DNA of 64,000 bases. Origin: Mya arenaria (Eukaryota; Mollusca; Bivalvia; Myida; Myidae). The notes beneath the pieces are model-generated. The model searched no databases, was not told where the DNA came from, and worked only from the letters and a program-made list of their open reading frames with translations. Below, one piece after another: positions 9,313 to 22,252 of this stretch; position 1 is the stretch's first letter; the number at the start of each line of letters is the position of its first letter. Location of the stretch: NCBI RefSeq assembly GCF_026914265.1, contig NC_069135.1:38080946-38144945 (forward strand), given 5' to 3'. The position numbers were made by a program, and so were the translations under genes.

Positions 9313-12045
9313 TACGGACAATTTATAGTGTGTATGTTTAGGTGCGACGCAGTATTTTGGCTTATGCCATTTCAAATTTACAATATTTGATTATTCTATT
9401 ATTTTTTTTTAAATCCTGAAATATACAACCTTTTATTTTTATTTTTATCATTTTTTTAAAGCTTCACTCTCACAGATTGACCGTTTTGACCACTTATTTT
9501 TTTTTTTCCTGGAATAAACCAATTTTTGCGTGAATATCTGAACAACGGTAATTATACTACTGTAGAAAGCTCAATTTACACTTTTTTACGTTAAAAATAA
9601 ATTATGTATTATGCCGAAGAAAATCATTATTCTTAAAGCGTGAGTAATGCTTCTTTCAGCCTTAAACCATTAATTTTCGAACGTACATGTAATGTGATGG
9701 TATTCAATATGCAATTTAAGTCGATCTTATGGTCATATATCATTGACTTGATTCACTGTATAGGTCCGTTATTTATACCGAGCAATCCGATTAGCCACAT
9801 CGTTTTAAGACCCAATTAAGACCAATATTGAATACCACCCCTGGGGCGGTATTAATAAAACATCATAAAGTCATTTCTTACTTAAGTCAGTTTCCTAATT
9901 TTAGAATCTTCTTACTCACATGAAATTAGAACGAACAATTTCCAAAATTCATTATTTTATTGACTATATTGGTAAAAAACGACATACTCGCGTATTTAAG
10001 AAAGGAACGGTACGTGGTAAACAACTGATAAATCTAAATGTCCGAAAAAAGATTATTTAAAAAAATGGTTGCATTAATCAGTACACATAGGCGTAGATTT
10101 GATCTGACAAGTATGCATAGGCAATTCAAACACTCAAATTTAATTACAATTACTTTGAAATTTGGAACGTGGATTTTGTTTGTATTTTTGTGGATTTTCT
10201 TCTCATATGTGAATAAAGTGGTATGTATAATGTTTACTTTAAATTTAGTTCTTCCAGTTTGGCTACTGTGAAATCATTTATATTCGTTGGCATGAAATTT
10301 CGTGGTTTTCCGAAGATTTACATTTTCGTGGGTATTCGTGGTTTTTCATTTTAAAAAAAAGAATCCGAAACCGGATCGTCCTACATCGTCTGCATAATTT
10401 CCACGCGCTCGGCTACGTCACACGGTTTATGACACTAGTGATAGGACATGCCAATTAGCGCATATACCCATGTCAATTATCGATATAATTGGAAATCAAG
10501 GCCATACTAGAAGATGCACCTTGATAATATAGATGTCGAAGACTTTGTACCTCTTCAATATTGAATGCCAGTTAAGAATTTGCCGACTGTGAAAACACCG
10601 AGAACGTGCGTATATTTGAGAATACAATAAATGTAATCGCTTAAATATTTCATTACAGAAAAAAAATCGAATACCGACACTCAACGCGTTTTTCATATAC
10701 AGCACACGCATATATTTCACCTCGTGAACACCAAAAGTAAATATTATTCTAGTGACTTCGCCACTCGCGAAATATACCATTTGGTGCTGACTATAATAAA
10801 AGTGAAATATATAACGATCTAACACTGAAACATATCTTTTTTTTAGATTGTTTCGGATGTCGTTTATTCACGTGACCAACAATGACAATTTTTTACTTTT
10901 GATTGGCATCAATCTATTATAAAATGCTTGATTTTAAATTTGCGTCTTATTCAACCTATAAAACACCAATGTTCAAAACGCTTTGACATTCTGCTCGAGA
11001 TTACAGAGAAGAACATTTATTTGGACACAGTCCAACCCCGTTAGCTCGAACTTCAAGGGACCGGTGAAAATACACAAAGCCTCGGAAAATTCGAGTCAAG
11101 CGGGTATGTTCGAGCCAACCAGAAATCCGAGCTGAGCGAGTTCGAGCCAAAAGGGTTCGACTGTTAAAGCATATACAGTTTATGATCATCAAATCAATCA
11201 TCATATCATGCACAACCGCATAGATAAATTATCGTTATCACAAATATTGGTGTTAACTATTCTGTTTTGGTTTTAACACGTTTCAATCAAAGACGTTCTG
11301 GTATATTTTGGGAAGAGTTGTGACAACTATAATACTTCCATTATAATTTGTCAGAAATGTCAGCATTGAAGGTAAGATGACGTTTAAACGTGTGTTATGC
11401 ATTATCGACATCTGTAGTGAATCTAATCAACATCACTTTAAAAGGACTAGACACCAGATGGTCCCAAAATCAGTGATACATCAGAAAGTAAAACTCAATT
11501 CGTTGTACACAACAATATAAATTATATGTAACTTTTTGACAATATTTTATCTTGCAATTGTAGCATCCCCTTTAAGTGGACATTACTAAGGTCAACATAA
11601 TTAGTGGCTCTAAACACGGTTTATTTTTGAATGTTCGACTCCTGGGCTTGTCCCTGTTGTTTTCATTCTATTATTAACGATTTAACAATGCATTGGATTT
11701 CTCAATATAAGCTTAAAATGGGCTTTGTGATTTTAAGTTATGAAGTTTAATCAACCTGCCATGATAAAGTATTTCCTTATCTAGAGGTATGATAATATTG
11801 ATGACAGTGTCTTGAAACGGTGATATTCCCCGGGCATTGTTGATTAATGGATGTAGTGCAGTGTTATTTATTTTTCACTTCCATCCAAGTAAAGCCAAGA
11901 AAAACTTTTGTGTGGTTAGGATTACATCTTGTCGAATATAAACAATTAGAGAGGGTAGGTACTGTTTTATTATACGGCTTTATGTAAGAACATTATTGTA
12001 ACTATTGAGGAATGGCTTAAAAGCAATCTTAAGTATAAAGCTTTT
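9313..12045. other. AT-rich spacer with foldback elements, no gene
   Basis: 9455-9700 starts 'aaagcttcactctcacagat' and resembles the foldback element at 23573-23936. The 9720-12045 part is homologous to 33440-37140 and 52890-57414 ('tcactgtataggtccgtt', 'attctgctcgag', 'gacaccagatggtc'). Short open frames at 10038-10271 and 10496-10825 have no recognisable domain and are not kept in the other copies. Confidence 0.6.
11027..11166. repeat. 'ttcgagccaa' foldback element
   Basis: About 140 bp between 'cagtccaaccccgttagctc' and the near-complement 'gagccaaaagggttcgactg', with internal repeats of 'ttcgagcc'. Related copies are at 35825-35976 and 57873-58012, and a diverged piece is at 12280-12432. 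Non-coding; MITE-like. Confidence 0.6.
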
Positions 12046-12047
12046 TA

Positions 12048-12117
12048 AAACACACATACACGCACGCACTCACGGCACGCACGCACGTACGCACACACGC
12101 ATGCACGCACACACACA

Positions 12118-12181
<64 letters not shown>
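12048..12181. repeat. CA/CACG microsatellite
   Basis: Impure (ca)n with 'cacgcacg' and 'cacac' runs. It occupies the same cassette position as 37140-37285 and 57415-57540, after the shared 'ggaatggcgtaaaa(g)' sequence. Confidence 0.95.
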
Positions 12182-12182
<1 letters not shown>

Positions 12183-12960
12183 TCATAGAAAACACTATGC
12201 TTTAACCGACAGACAATAAAAACGTAAGAATTTGTGCTTATTTGTTAGGAAGGGTCGGCGCCTATTTCGTAAGAATATGGCCGGTAAACTCGAACCAAAA
12301 GTATATTTAGGCCGAAGTTCTATTATTTAAAAAAATAATACTCATATTGTATTTGATGTATTTGTGATATATATGCGGCTCGAGGTATTTTCCCCTGTCC
12401 GTAGAACTTCGAGCCAAAGGGTGTTCGATTTCACGTTTATTTAATGTATTCGCTTTGTTGTATTTGTTAATAATAAATTCTGGTCATATCAATTATAGTT
12501 TAATTGTGTCCATTGCAGATCATTCTGGTGCGTCGATAAAGGAAGCATTGCTCCAAGATGGTTTGAAATCTGATGTCGATGTACAAATGGTATTTATCCT
12601 TAAACTTTTAAAGGCGCACACTCCAGGTTGATGCCAAAAATAATTCATTTATTAGTATGCAGCATAATTGTGTTTTTCTCATATGACTTTAATGATTAAG
12701 ACCAAAACATGCACATTATTTAGTTTAAACTTTATTTATTTAATAAATAGCATGCAAACATACATACGTCATTTAGGTACAAATATAAAATTAGCGATTT
12801 GTTGGCTCTTTTTACTGGGGATTTGTGGCCACGTATGTATAAAACATTTTTTTATGGAGGCTGATATTTTTATCTGAATACAAATGATATACTTTTTGTG
12901 TGTATCATTTAAGGTAAGAGTTAAACATGATAATGCATTAAAATTAATATATTTTATCGC
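12182..12960. other. Spacer with one-ended copy of the intron-type MITE
   Basis: No gene. 'taaaggcgcacactccaggt' at 12604 is the start of the element also seen in TRIM introns, with the inner motif 'actggggatttgtggccacg' in reverse orientation near 12820. Homologous to 57541-58552. Confidence 0.55.
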
Positions 12961-12961
12961 A

Positions 12962-13145
12962 TTAACTTGTCGTTAGGATATAATACCATGTCGTAAGGAC
13001 ATAACACCATGTCGTTAGGACATATTACCATTTCGTTAGGACATATTACCATGTCCCTAGGACACATTACGATGTCTTAGGACATATTACCATGTCGTCA
13101 GGACATAATACTATGTCATTCGAACATGATTCCATGTCAATGAGA
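12962..13145. repeat. 21-bp minisatellite ('gtcgttaggacataatacc')
   Basis: About nine units, partly diverged. The counterpart at 58553-59060 is longer and purer. Confidence 0.9.
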
Positions 13146-13485
13146 CAAGATCACGAACCAATTAGACAAGTTCACATATGCGTACCAATTTGACAAGTTC
13201 AGGTATACGTACCAGTTATAGACAAGTTAACGTATACGTACAAATTAGATTAGTTCACGTATACGTACCAATTAGACAAGTTTACGTATTCGTACAAAGT
13301 AGACAAGTTCACGTATACGTACCAATTAGACAAGTTCACGTATTCGTACCAATTAGAAAGGTTACATATGCGTACCAATAAGACAAGTTCACATATACGT
13401 ACCAATTAGACAAGTTCACATATACGTACCCGTACCAATTAGACAAGTTCACGTATACGTACCAATAAGACAAGTTCACGTTTTG
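13145..13485. repeat. 27-bp minisatellite ('acaagttcacgtatacgtac')
   Basis: About twelve units of acaagttcacgtatacgtac plus caattag. Each has a gtatac/acgt palindromic core. Homologous arrays are at 59060-59272 and, in two copies, at 45430-45620 and 46085-46280. Confidence 0.9.
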
Positions 13486-14395
13486 CATTTTTTCAGCAAT
13501 ACAGTGACTACATAACGGAGAGTCTCTGGGATTACAATTAAACAAATCTGAATTAAGATCAGCAGTTACAATGTATTTCTCGTACGAGCGTGATAAACCG
13601 ATCAGCGGCGTTCTCCGCAGACAAAAAAATGGAACATCAGTTCCTTTAAACCTTTGTTGTAATTTTTGATTAAAAGTACACAGTACAAAATATATATTTA
13701 TAAAAAAAAATTACATTGATGGTGTAATAATTTTTAACTGGGAATTATAATATTTTTTTTAATGATTGTTTTTGAAATTCCGCCAGTAAAACTCCCGTCT
13801 TAATTTGAATTTCAGCCTTTGTAAAATTCCACCCGTAACTCATGCTCCCGTCTTAATCGGATATTCCACCCGTAGCCTGAAATTCCGTCCGTAACTGAAA
13901 CTCCCGTCTTAACCTGATATTCCTACCGTTACCTGAAATTCCACCCGTAACTGAAACCTCCGTCTTATACATATTTTGCCTGGTATATAGCGAAGGTTTA
14001 TATGAGGTAACGTAAACATTGTGAAATAAAGGACTGGTGTCTAAACGGGTGTTGAACTTGTAAAAAAGGAAACATGAACTGGTGTAGAAATTGTAAACAA
14101 GAACTAAGTGTGCAAATATGTAGATGATCTTGCACGACCTATCTTCGCTGACACCAATGTGTAATTCGAATAGCTGCATCAATCATGGAAAGGTGCATAT
14201 GTCAAATCGCAAAACTGTTATACAACATTTTTTCATGTATTTACATACAGATATAGTAATAATAACATATTTATGCGTATCAAATAACATTCTGGTTGAA
14301 AACATTAAACTCAGTGGCTAACATGTGCTCTCGACTATAGATTCCTACTATACGTCAACGATAAAAAATCATATTTCAGTGGAGAGGACGTTTGT
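13486..14395. other. AT-rich spacer with a short diverged minisatellite
   Basis: 13785-13975 holds three to four units built on 'attccacccgtaactgaaac' and 'tcccgtcttaa'. The rest shows no gene. Confidence 0.55.
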
Positions 14396-14580
14396 CCTCG
14401 TGTACAAACCTGTTTGCGTCGGACCCTGAGACATCCCCTGTTCCTCGTGTACAAACCTGTTCGCATTGGACCCTGAGACAAACCATGGTCCTCTTTGCGT
14501 CGGACCCTGAGACAACCCCTAGACCTCGTGTACAAACCTGTTTGCATCGGACCCTGAGACAACCCATGCGTCTCACCCAC
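14396..14580. repeat. 46-bp minisatellite ('cctcgtgtacaaacctgtt')
   Basis: Units start at 14396, 14442, about 14488 (lacking 10 bp) and 14524, each containing 'tcggaccctgagacaacc'. Frames on both strands are open only because of the repeat. Confidence 0.8.
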
Positions 14581-14774
14581 ACTCGACATCTGTCCGCATA
14601 CTAGAGAAACGTAAGACTTTAAAGCAGGTACACGAGTGGCTGCCCGCATTTAAAATTTATCGTCTTGTAAAACACGATCATTTAAAATAATATTATTATC
14701 ATGTTCATTATGTTTATGTTACGTTAAATGCCCCCGCCTGTTCTATGTTGCTTGATACCTCCGTTTTTAGAGTT

Positions 14775-17700
14775 GATGCCCACTTCTTCTACTCAGTCGA
14801 CGCCTGCCACTTCAATAGGGTCCACCATCACCTGCACACCAGACTGACGCCCAAGTGTACTTCTAAGGCGACGCCCGCCACTGCAGCAGGCCTACGGCCA
14901 CATACACACCAGACCTGACACTCACGTGTACTTATAAGGCGACGCCCGCTACTAAAACAGGACCTACCGCCACTTGCACACCAGACCTGAGGCCCATGTC
15001 TACTCCTCAGGCGATGCCCGCCACAACAACGGGGCCCACGTCCACTTGCACATCAGAACCGACGTGCACGTATATTCCTAGGGAGACGCACGCCACTTCA
15101 CCATGTTTACTCCTCAGGAGACGCCCGCTTCTAAATCAGGGCCCAGACCCACTTGCACACCGGACCTGACGCCCATATCTACCCCAGAGGCGACGCCCGC
15201 CACTACAACGGGGCCCACGTCCACTTGCACATCAGACCTGACGTCAATGTCTACCCCTGAGGCGACGCCCGCCACTATAACGGGGCCCAGACCCACTTGC
15301 ACACCAGACCACCAGACCGGACGACCATGTCTACTTCTTAGGCGAACCCGCCACTACAACGGGTCTCAGACACACTTGCACACCAGACCTAACGCGCATG
15401 TCTCCCCTGAGGCGACGCCCGCCACTTCAACGGGGCCCACGTCCACATGCGCTCCAGACCCGACGCCCATGTCTACTCCTAAGGCGACGCCCGCCACAAA
15501 AACGGGGCCCAGACCCACTTGCACACCAGACCTGACGCCCAGGTATACCACTAATGCGACCCCCGACACAACAATGGGGCCCAGATCCACCTGCGAACCA
15601 GACCCGATGCCCACGCCTACTTCTGAGGAAACGCCCGTCACTACACCAGGACCCACGACAACCTGGGGACCAGACCCGACACCAACGTATACTCTCAAAC
15701 GACGCCGGCCACTACAACAGGGTCCAGAAAAACTTGCACACCAGATCCGACGCCCATGTCTACTCCTAAGGCAACGCCCGCCGCTACAACAGGGCCCACT
15801 TCAACATGCGCACTAGAACCGACGACCACGTATACTTATAGGGAGATGCCTACCACTACAACTGGGCCAATGTCCACTTGCACACCAGAACCGACGTGCA
15901 TGTATACTCCTCAGGAGACGCCCGCAATTAAAACAGGACACAGACCCACTTGCACACCAGACCGGACGCCCATGTTTATTTCTAAGGAGACACCCGCCAC
16001 TACAGCAAGGCCCACGTCATCTAGTGCACCAGACCCGACGCCAATGTCTACCCATAAGTCGACGCCCGCCCCTACAACATGGTCCAGAACAACTTGCACA
16101 CCAGTCCTGACGTTTATGTCTACTCCTAAAGCGACGCCCATCACTACAACAGGGCCTACGGCCACTTGCACACCAGGCCTGACGCTCATGTCTACCCCTC
16201 AGGCGAAGCCCGCCACAACAGCAGGACCCCGACCCTCTTGCACACCAGACCTGACGCTCATGTCTACTCCTCAGGCGTCGCCCGTATCTACAGCAGGACC
16301 AAAACCCTCTTGCACACCAGAACTGACGCTTATGTCTACCCCTCAGGCGAAGCCCGCAACTACAGCAGGACCAAGACCCTCTTGCACACCAGACCTGACC
16401 CTCATGTCCACCCCTCAGGCGAAGCCCGCCACTACAGGAGGACCAAGACCCTATTGCACACCAGACCTGACGCTCATGTCTACCCCTCAGGCGAAGCCCG
16501 CCACTACAGCATCCTACGGCCACTTGCACACCAGACCTGACGCTCATGTCTAATCCTCAGGCGACGCCTGCAACTACAGCCGGACCCAGAACCAGTTGCA
16601 CACCAGATCTGACGCTTGTGTCTACCCCTCAGGCGACGCCCGCCACTACAACAGGACCCCGACCCTCTTGCACACCAGACCTGATGCTCATGCCTACTCC
16701 TTAGGCGTCGCTCGCCATTAAAGCAGGACCTACGGCGACATGCACACCAGACCTGACGCTCATTTCTACTCCTCAAGCGTCGCCCGCCACTACAGCGGGA
16801 CCCACGGCCACATGCACATCAGACCGGACGCTCATGTTTACTCCTCAGGCAACGCTCGCCACTACAGCAGAACCCACGGCCATATGCACACCAGACCGGA
16901 CGCTCATGTTTACTCTTCAGGCAACACCCGCCACTACAGCAGAACCCACGGCCACTTGCACACCAGACCTGACGCTCATTTTTACTTCTCAGGCGTCGCC
17001 CGCCACTACAGCAGGACCTACGACCACTTGCACGCCAGACCTGACGCTCATGTCTACTCCTCAGGCGTTGCCCGCCACTACAACAGGAACTACGACCACT
17101 TGCACACCATACCTGACTCTCATGTCTACTCCTCAGGCGTCGCCCGCCACTACAGCGGGACCCACGGCCACTTGCTCACCAGACCTGACGCCCATGTCTA
17201 CTCCTCAGGCATCGCCCGCCACTACACCAGGACCCACGGCCACTTGCACTCCAGACCTGACGCTCATGTCTACTCCTCAGGCGTCGCTCGCCACTACAGC
17301 AGGACCCACGGCCACATGCACATCAGACTTGACGCTAATGTCTACTCTTCAGGCGTCACCCGCCACTACAGCAGGACCCACGGCCACTTGCACACCAGAC
17401 CTGACGCTCATGTCTACTCCTCAGGCGTCGCCCGCCACTACAGCAGGACCCACGGCCACATGCACACCAGACCAGACGCTCATTCTACTCCTCAGGCGTC
17501 GCCCGGCACAACACCGGGATCCACGGCCACTTGCACACCAGACCTGACGCTCATGTCTACTCCACTACAACAGGGCCCACGCCCACTTGCACACCAGACC
17601 GGACGCCCATGTCTACTACTCAGGCGTCGCCCGCCACTACAGCAGGACCCAGATTCACTTTCACACTAGACCTGACGCTCATGTCTACTCCTCGGGCGTC

Positions 17701-18219
17701 ACCCGCCATTACAGCAGGACCCATGGCCACTTGCACACCAGACCGGACGCCCATGTCTACTCCTCAGGTGACGCCCGCCACTACAGCAGGACCCAGATCC
17801 ACTTGCACACCAGACCTGACGCTCATGTCTACTCCTCAGGCGTCGCCCGCCACTACAGCAGGACCCACGGCCACATGTACACCAGACCAGACGCTCATGT
17901 CTACTCCTCACGCGTCGCCCGCCACAACACCGGGATCCACGGCCACTTGCACACCAGACCTGACGCTCATGTCTACTCCACTACAACAGGGCCCACGCCC
18001 ACTTGCACACCAGACCGGACACCCATGTCTACTCCTCAGGCGTCGCCCGCCACTACAACAGGACCCAGATTCACTTTCACACTAGACCTGACGCTCATGT
18101 CTACTCCTCGGGCGTCACCCGCCATTACAGCAGGACCCATGGCCACTTGCACACCAGACCGGACGCCCATGTCTACTCCTCAGGTGTCGCCCGCCACTAC
18201 AGCAGGACCCAGATCCACT
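14775..18219. repeat. 72-bp Thr/Pro-encoding minisatellite array
   Basis: About 48 units of 72 bp (24 codons). In one + frame a unit reads TCTPDLTLMSTPQASPATTA plus GPTA; in another it reads HTRPDAHVYSSGVARHYSRT. Minus frames are also open. The unit is GC-rich and a multiple of three, so open frames persist for up to about 309 residues in several frames. The Thr/Pro reading moves between frames (about 15103-15816, 15756-16553, 16834-17547, 17531-18085), so no single long protein is maintained. A higher-order repeat of 416 bp starts at 17514 and 17930. The array is split by the Harbinger insertion and resumes at 25774. Confidence 0.9.
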
Positions 18220-18400
18220 GGCCCCGTTTCATTAATGGTCGCATCGCAAAATTAGACTGCGACGTCGCAAATTTGCCGATCGCATCGCAAAATGCGTTTC
18301 ATCAAAATTGCGACGTCGCAAAGAGCACCTGCTGGTCGCAAATATCGGTGCTTTTTTTGCGACGTCGTACTACCAGTCGCAACTTGACTTTAAGACGCAA
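18220..18400. promoter_or_regulatory. Left terminal and subterminal repeats of the Harbinger element
   Basis: After the terminal repeat, 'tcgcaaa' or 'gcgacgtcgcaaa' recurs about every 20-40 bp (18240-18390). The right end (25625-25772) holds the matching cluster in opposite sense. These are likely binding sites for the element's own proteins; the left cluster also lies directly before the transposase start. Confidence 0.6.
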
Positions 18401-18402
18401 AA

Positions 18403-21400
18403 ATGGCCGACGCAGTTGCGGTTATTTTCCAACAACGACGTTGTCGTCGAAGAAAAGTGCCCATAAGGCGAGTTTTTAATGCTCGCATTTCATCGATAGT
18501 GGTACGGGATCTTGATTTTGTTTCCCGTTACCGTTTGGATCGGGTGTTGTTTCAAAATTTGCTTGAAACAGTCGGCCAGACTTTGGAAAAGACCTATCGC
18601 GGTGGACATACTATTCCTCCCGACACTCAAGTAAGAGTCAAATGTACTTTACATCATTATTTAATGTACTAGTCGGTACGAAATCGAACGGGAAATACGG
18701 TGTACATAGGTATGTATGAAATCAACATCCGGTTGACCTTCACCGTCACTGAGCAAAATGCAAATACGTTTGGGATAAATGCAGCTAAGTTTTCCATCTT
18801 AGATACGTTTCTTTCTGATAGTTTGGGCATTCATAATGTAGATATACAGCCCCTTTATTGAATTATCTCGTCATTTGCTGTTTAATTCGCTAAATTGTAT
18901 GTTAATGGACAATTCTATGGATATTGGACATCACAATCTGTCAGACCCAGTTGTCATTTTTAATGTTGACATATCTGTTCTATTTGAAAAGTGGTAGGAA
19001 GTGTTTAGTCTTAACAGTACTCAACATGAAAACCAAATATGCTTCTGTCATATCATTGGAGGTATATTAGGTGTTATGAAATGGGTGCCTATAGCCTATA
19101 GGTTTCATGTACAATGTAGAGTAAGCCGGAGATTCAAGTAAAACTTTATAATTTCATCATCATTTAAGAGAATACATGGTTCTTGAATTAACCCCAGTGA
19201 ATACTCTGAATGTAAATGTTTGCGTGTTATTCTCATATTAACATTGAGAAATTATTTCAGGTTCTTGTTGGTCTCCGGTGCCTGGCAAAAGGTGCCTTTT
19301 TTTCGGAGGTTGCTGACACACACGGAGTGAGCAGATCGAGTGTCTGCAGAATTATCCATGGATTTGTCGATGCTGTAATCAACAACGTTGACAATATCAA
19401 GTAACATCACTCATTCACCTTTCTGTTCATAATTAACATATTGATATTATATCAATTCTCTACAGAAAATCAAATGCCATTTAGGATAGCATGGTGTGAG
19501 TGCATAACATAGTGATGTAATTGTCCACTAAAGGCTGATGTAAGCATACTTGCTTATGACAAAGACGACCAGAATTGGTGCACGGCTTAAGCAATACAAT
19601 TTTTATAGATTTTTACCATGTTCGACAAGTGGGTCTCATCTTGGTACTCCATTGTGCCTACATGATGGACTGTGTATGTAATAATACAATGCAATCTTGT
19701 AATAACCCAATAACAACTTTGTTCACAATATTTTTGCTAGACTGTGAATAGTAATGAAATAAGTATTTTTGAATTGTTGATATTGTCAAATTCAATGCTC
19801 ATACCTTTTGTTTCAGAGTTACAGTGATAAAACAGTCATTGTTTACTGACACCTATATCCATTCATCTTATACACATATATCTGTTCTTGACTTCTTATA
19901 CACCTATATCTGTTAATCTTATACTTTGCTTATATTTAAAAGAAACACTCAAAAATTTGCAGGTTTCCTGTTCAGAGGGATGACCAGATGTCAGTGAAGA
20001 GGGGTTTCTACAGGAAGTGTAAATTCCCAAACATTGTAGGTGCTGTTGATGGTACTTTAGTACCGATTCTGGCCCCAACAGCAAATGAAGAGTCATTCGT
20101 ATGCCGTAAGGGGTTTCATGCCATCAATTGCCAAGCAGTGGCTTCCTCAGACTTGAGGTAGGTGACTTATTCCTTTTGACATGAAATAAATCTTGAGATG
20201 CAAAAAAACAAAAACAAAATAATTTAAATGATATACTTGCCTATTTGTTTATATATATTATTAGTATAACTTTTCTGGAGCATAACTTGTTGAATGAATT
20301 TTTTTGTTAAATCAATGATGTTAAATGAAGAAAATGGCTTTGTATTAGTTAATGTTTTAATTATTGGCAATTTCAGATTCATTGACATAGTGGCAAAGTG
20401 GCCTGGTTCCTCACATGATGCTGGTGTTTTTGACAATTCGGTGTTAAAGGTATAAACAATGCATGGTTAAAGAAGTAATCATGTCTCACAATGTGATTTT
20501 ACTTCAATGTCATACACAGGTCTTGCATATTATTTTAATATGCCTTGTTATATAAAGTATATGAACAACTGCAATTATTGTATCTACTGTAAAGCTGGCC
20601 TGTTATCTCTTCGAAAGCCCCTGTTTATTTTCATTCTCTTTTTTCGTCTTAATTCATTGAATAAGGGAAGGTACCGATAAAAGGCCCTGTATATATATAT
20701 AAAGAAATCATGGCTGTGTAAGAAAAGCTTGAAATAATGTCAATTTATATAAATTTTATATTACAATGTACATGGAGTGTCACCCATATTTAATTTATTC
20801 TCACTTCAATATGCAATGTATTATATCTACATGTAGGACTATCTAGAAGCAGACTTGGAGGCTGTACTTCTAGGCGACAGTGGGTACCCGCTGAGGCGTT
20901 ATTTAATTACTCCTATTCTGCACCCATCAAATGAGAATGAGGAGAGGTACAACAGACGCCACAAGACTGCAAGAGAAGTTGTTGAGAGGGCTTTTGGTGT
21001 TTTGAAGTCAAGATTTAGGTAAGCCATTTTTAGCTCGACTATTCGAAGAATAGGTGGGCTATACTACTAGCCCCAGCTTCAGCGTCCGGTTAAAGTTTTA
21101 GGGCAAGTTAGGATTTTCACTTATAAGTCCAATACCCTTCATTCAATTGACTTTATAATTCACACAGTTGTTCAGTGCCATCACATGATGAGGTTAGATA
21201 ACTCTATATTATCTTTTATACAAATTATGGCCTCTGATTGACTATGAAACTTAGGTTCAAGTTTTAAGGCAAGTTGGGATATTTATTAATAACTTCTATA
21301 CCCTTCATTTAATTGACTTAATACTTCACATAATTGTTCAGGACCATCACCCAATAAGGTTACATAACTCCATATTCTAAATACAAGTGATGGCTCCTGA

Positions 21401-21842
21401 TTGACGTAGATTAAAGTTTTAGGCAATTAAAAGTTAAGGGCAATTTGGGATTTTAGAAAAAACAACCCTCTATACCGTTTTTTCAATGCACTTAAAAAAA
21501 ATCTAAATTATTTTTGAATAGTACAAAGACTATATTTTTGAGTATTTCCCGATTAACTTTAAATACAAATGGTTTCAATACAACATTCAGCATCACCACA
21601 TCTAGTAATTTTTACTTAAATGTTTATATTTGTTTGTTCAGCTATTCATCTGTATTAATGGTTGTGTTTTTTTGCTATATAACAATTGATTTTTTTCCAG
21701 ATGCCTACACAGATCGGGGGGTGTGCTGCCATTTTCACCAGGAAAGAGCTGTCGGGTTTTTTTAGCCTGCTGTAAACTACACAATCTGTGTATTGACAAC
21801 AATATGCCACTTCCTGCTCTCTGCCAACAGTTCCCTCTGTAA
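18403..21842 (+). CDS. Harbinger transposase (HARBI1-like nuclease), 319 aa
   Basis: Six exons: 18403-18630, 19261-19400, 19963-20157, 20377-20449, 20837-21018 and 21701-21842. All have gt/ag borders and join in phase to 320 codons including the stop. Residues 1-76 are the basic N-terminus (QQRRCRRRKVPIRRVF), and about 85-120 form a helix-turn-helix (SEVADTHGVSRSSVCRIIHG). The DDE nuclease has D152 (VGAVDGTLVPI), D202 (PGSSHDAGVF) and E262 (TAREVVERAFGVLK), plus LLGDSGYPL. It ends CCKLHNLCIDNNMPLP, as DDE_Tnp_4 proteins do. No stop or shift is seen, so the gene may still be functional. ATG 18403 is the first in-frame ATG. The start and intron borders are predictions. Confidence 0.88.
21027..21480. 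repeat. Mollusc repeat in transposase intron 5
   Basis: Starts 'ttagctcgactattcgaaga'. About 150-bp units ('agggcaagttaggatttt', 'cccttcattcaattgactt', 'gttcagtgccatcacatgat') follow two to three times. The style is of a repeat family abundant in bivalves. No coding potential. Confidence 0.55.
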
Positions 21843-22074
21843 ACTGATCAGCTCGTCCGAGCACTGGCAGTCTATAAAGATACATATTCAATTTTTTAAG
21901 TCAATGTATTGAACTGATAATGTTTAAAACACCTATTTGGAAACAATATATTGTAATGTTATCATCATTCAAACTTTAACAGATAAATGGGATAGATGTA
22001 GTAGGGTTTTCAATTTAGAAAACAGCAAGTAATGAATAAATTATGTACTGTACCACTGTATTGAATCAGTGTTT

Positions 22075-22080
22075 AATAAA
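22075..22080 (+). terminator. Possible poly(A) signal of the transposase
   Basis: AATAAA 233 nt after the stop; another stands at 22035-22040. Confidence 0.4.
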
Positions 22081-22252
22081 AATGATTATGTAATGATTCT
22101 CATCAAACATGTCATTATAAATCATTTGAAGGAGTTTATGCATATACAAAATAAAGGAATTAAGAGGTATGACTACCAGCAACAAAAAATCTCATTTCAA
22201 ATAATATAATAAATACATTGTTATCAAGGCTTTAAATCATTACTAAATTTCA

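Noticed and set aside
10496-10825. 109-codon minus frame
   Set aside because: Not kept in the homologous spacers near 34.4 kb and 54 kb; no domain.
13145-13485. CRISPR-like look of the 27-bp repeats
   Set aside because: Units abut without unique spacers, there are no cas genes, and the sequence is eukaryotic.
16740-17669. 309-codon frame HTRPDAHVYSSGVARHYSRT...
   Set aside because: Alternative frame of the 72-bp array; several frames on both strands are equally open.
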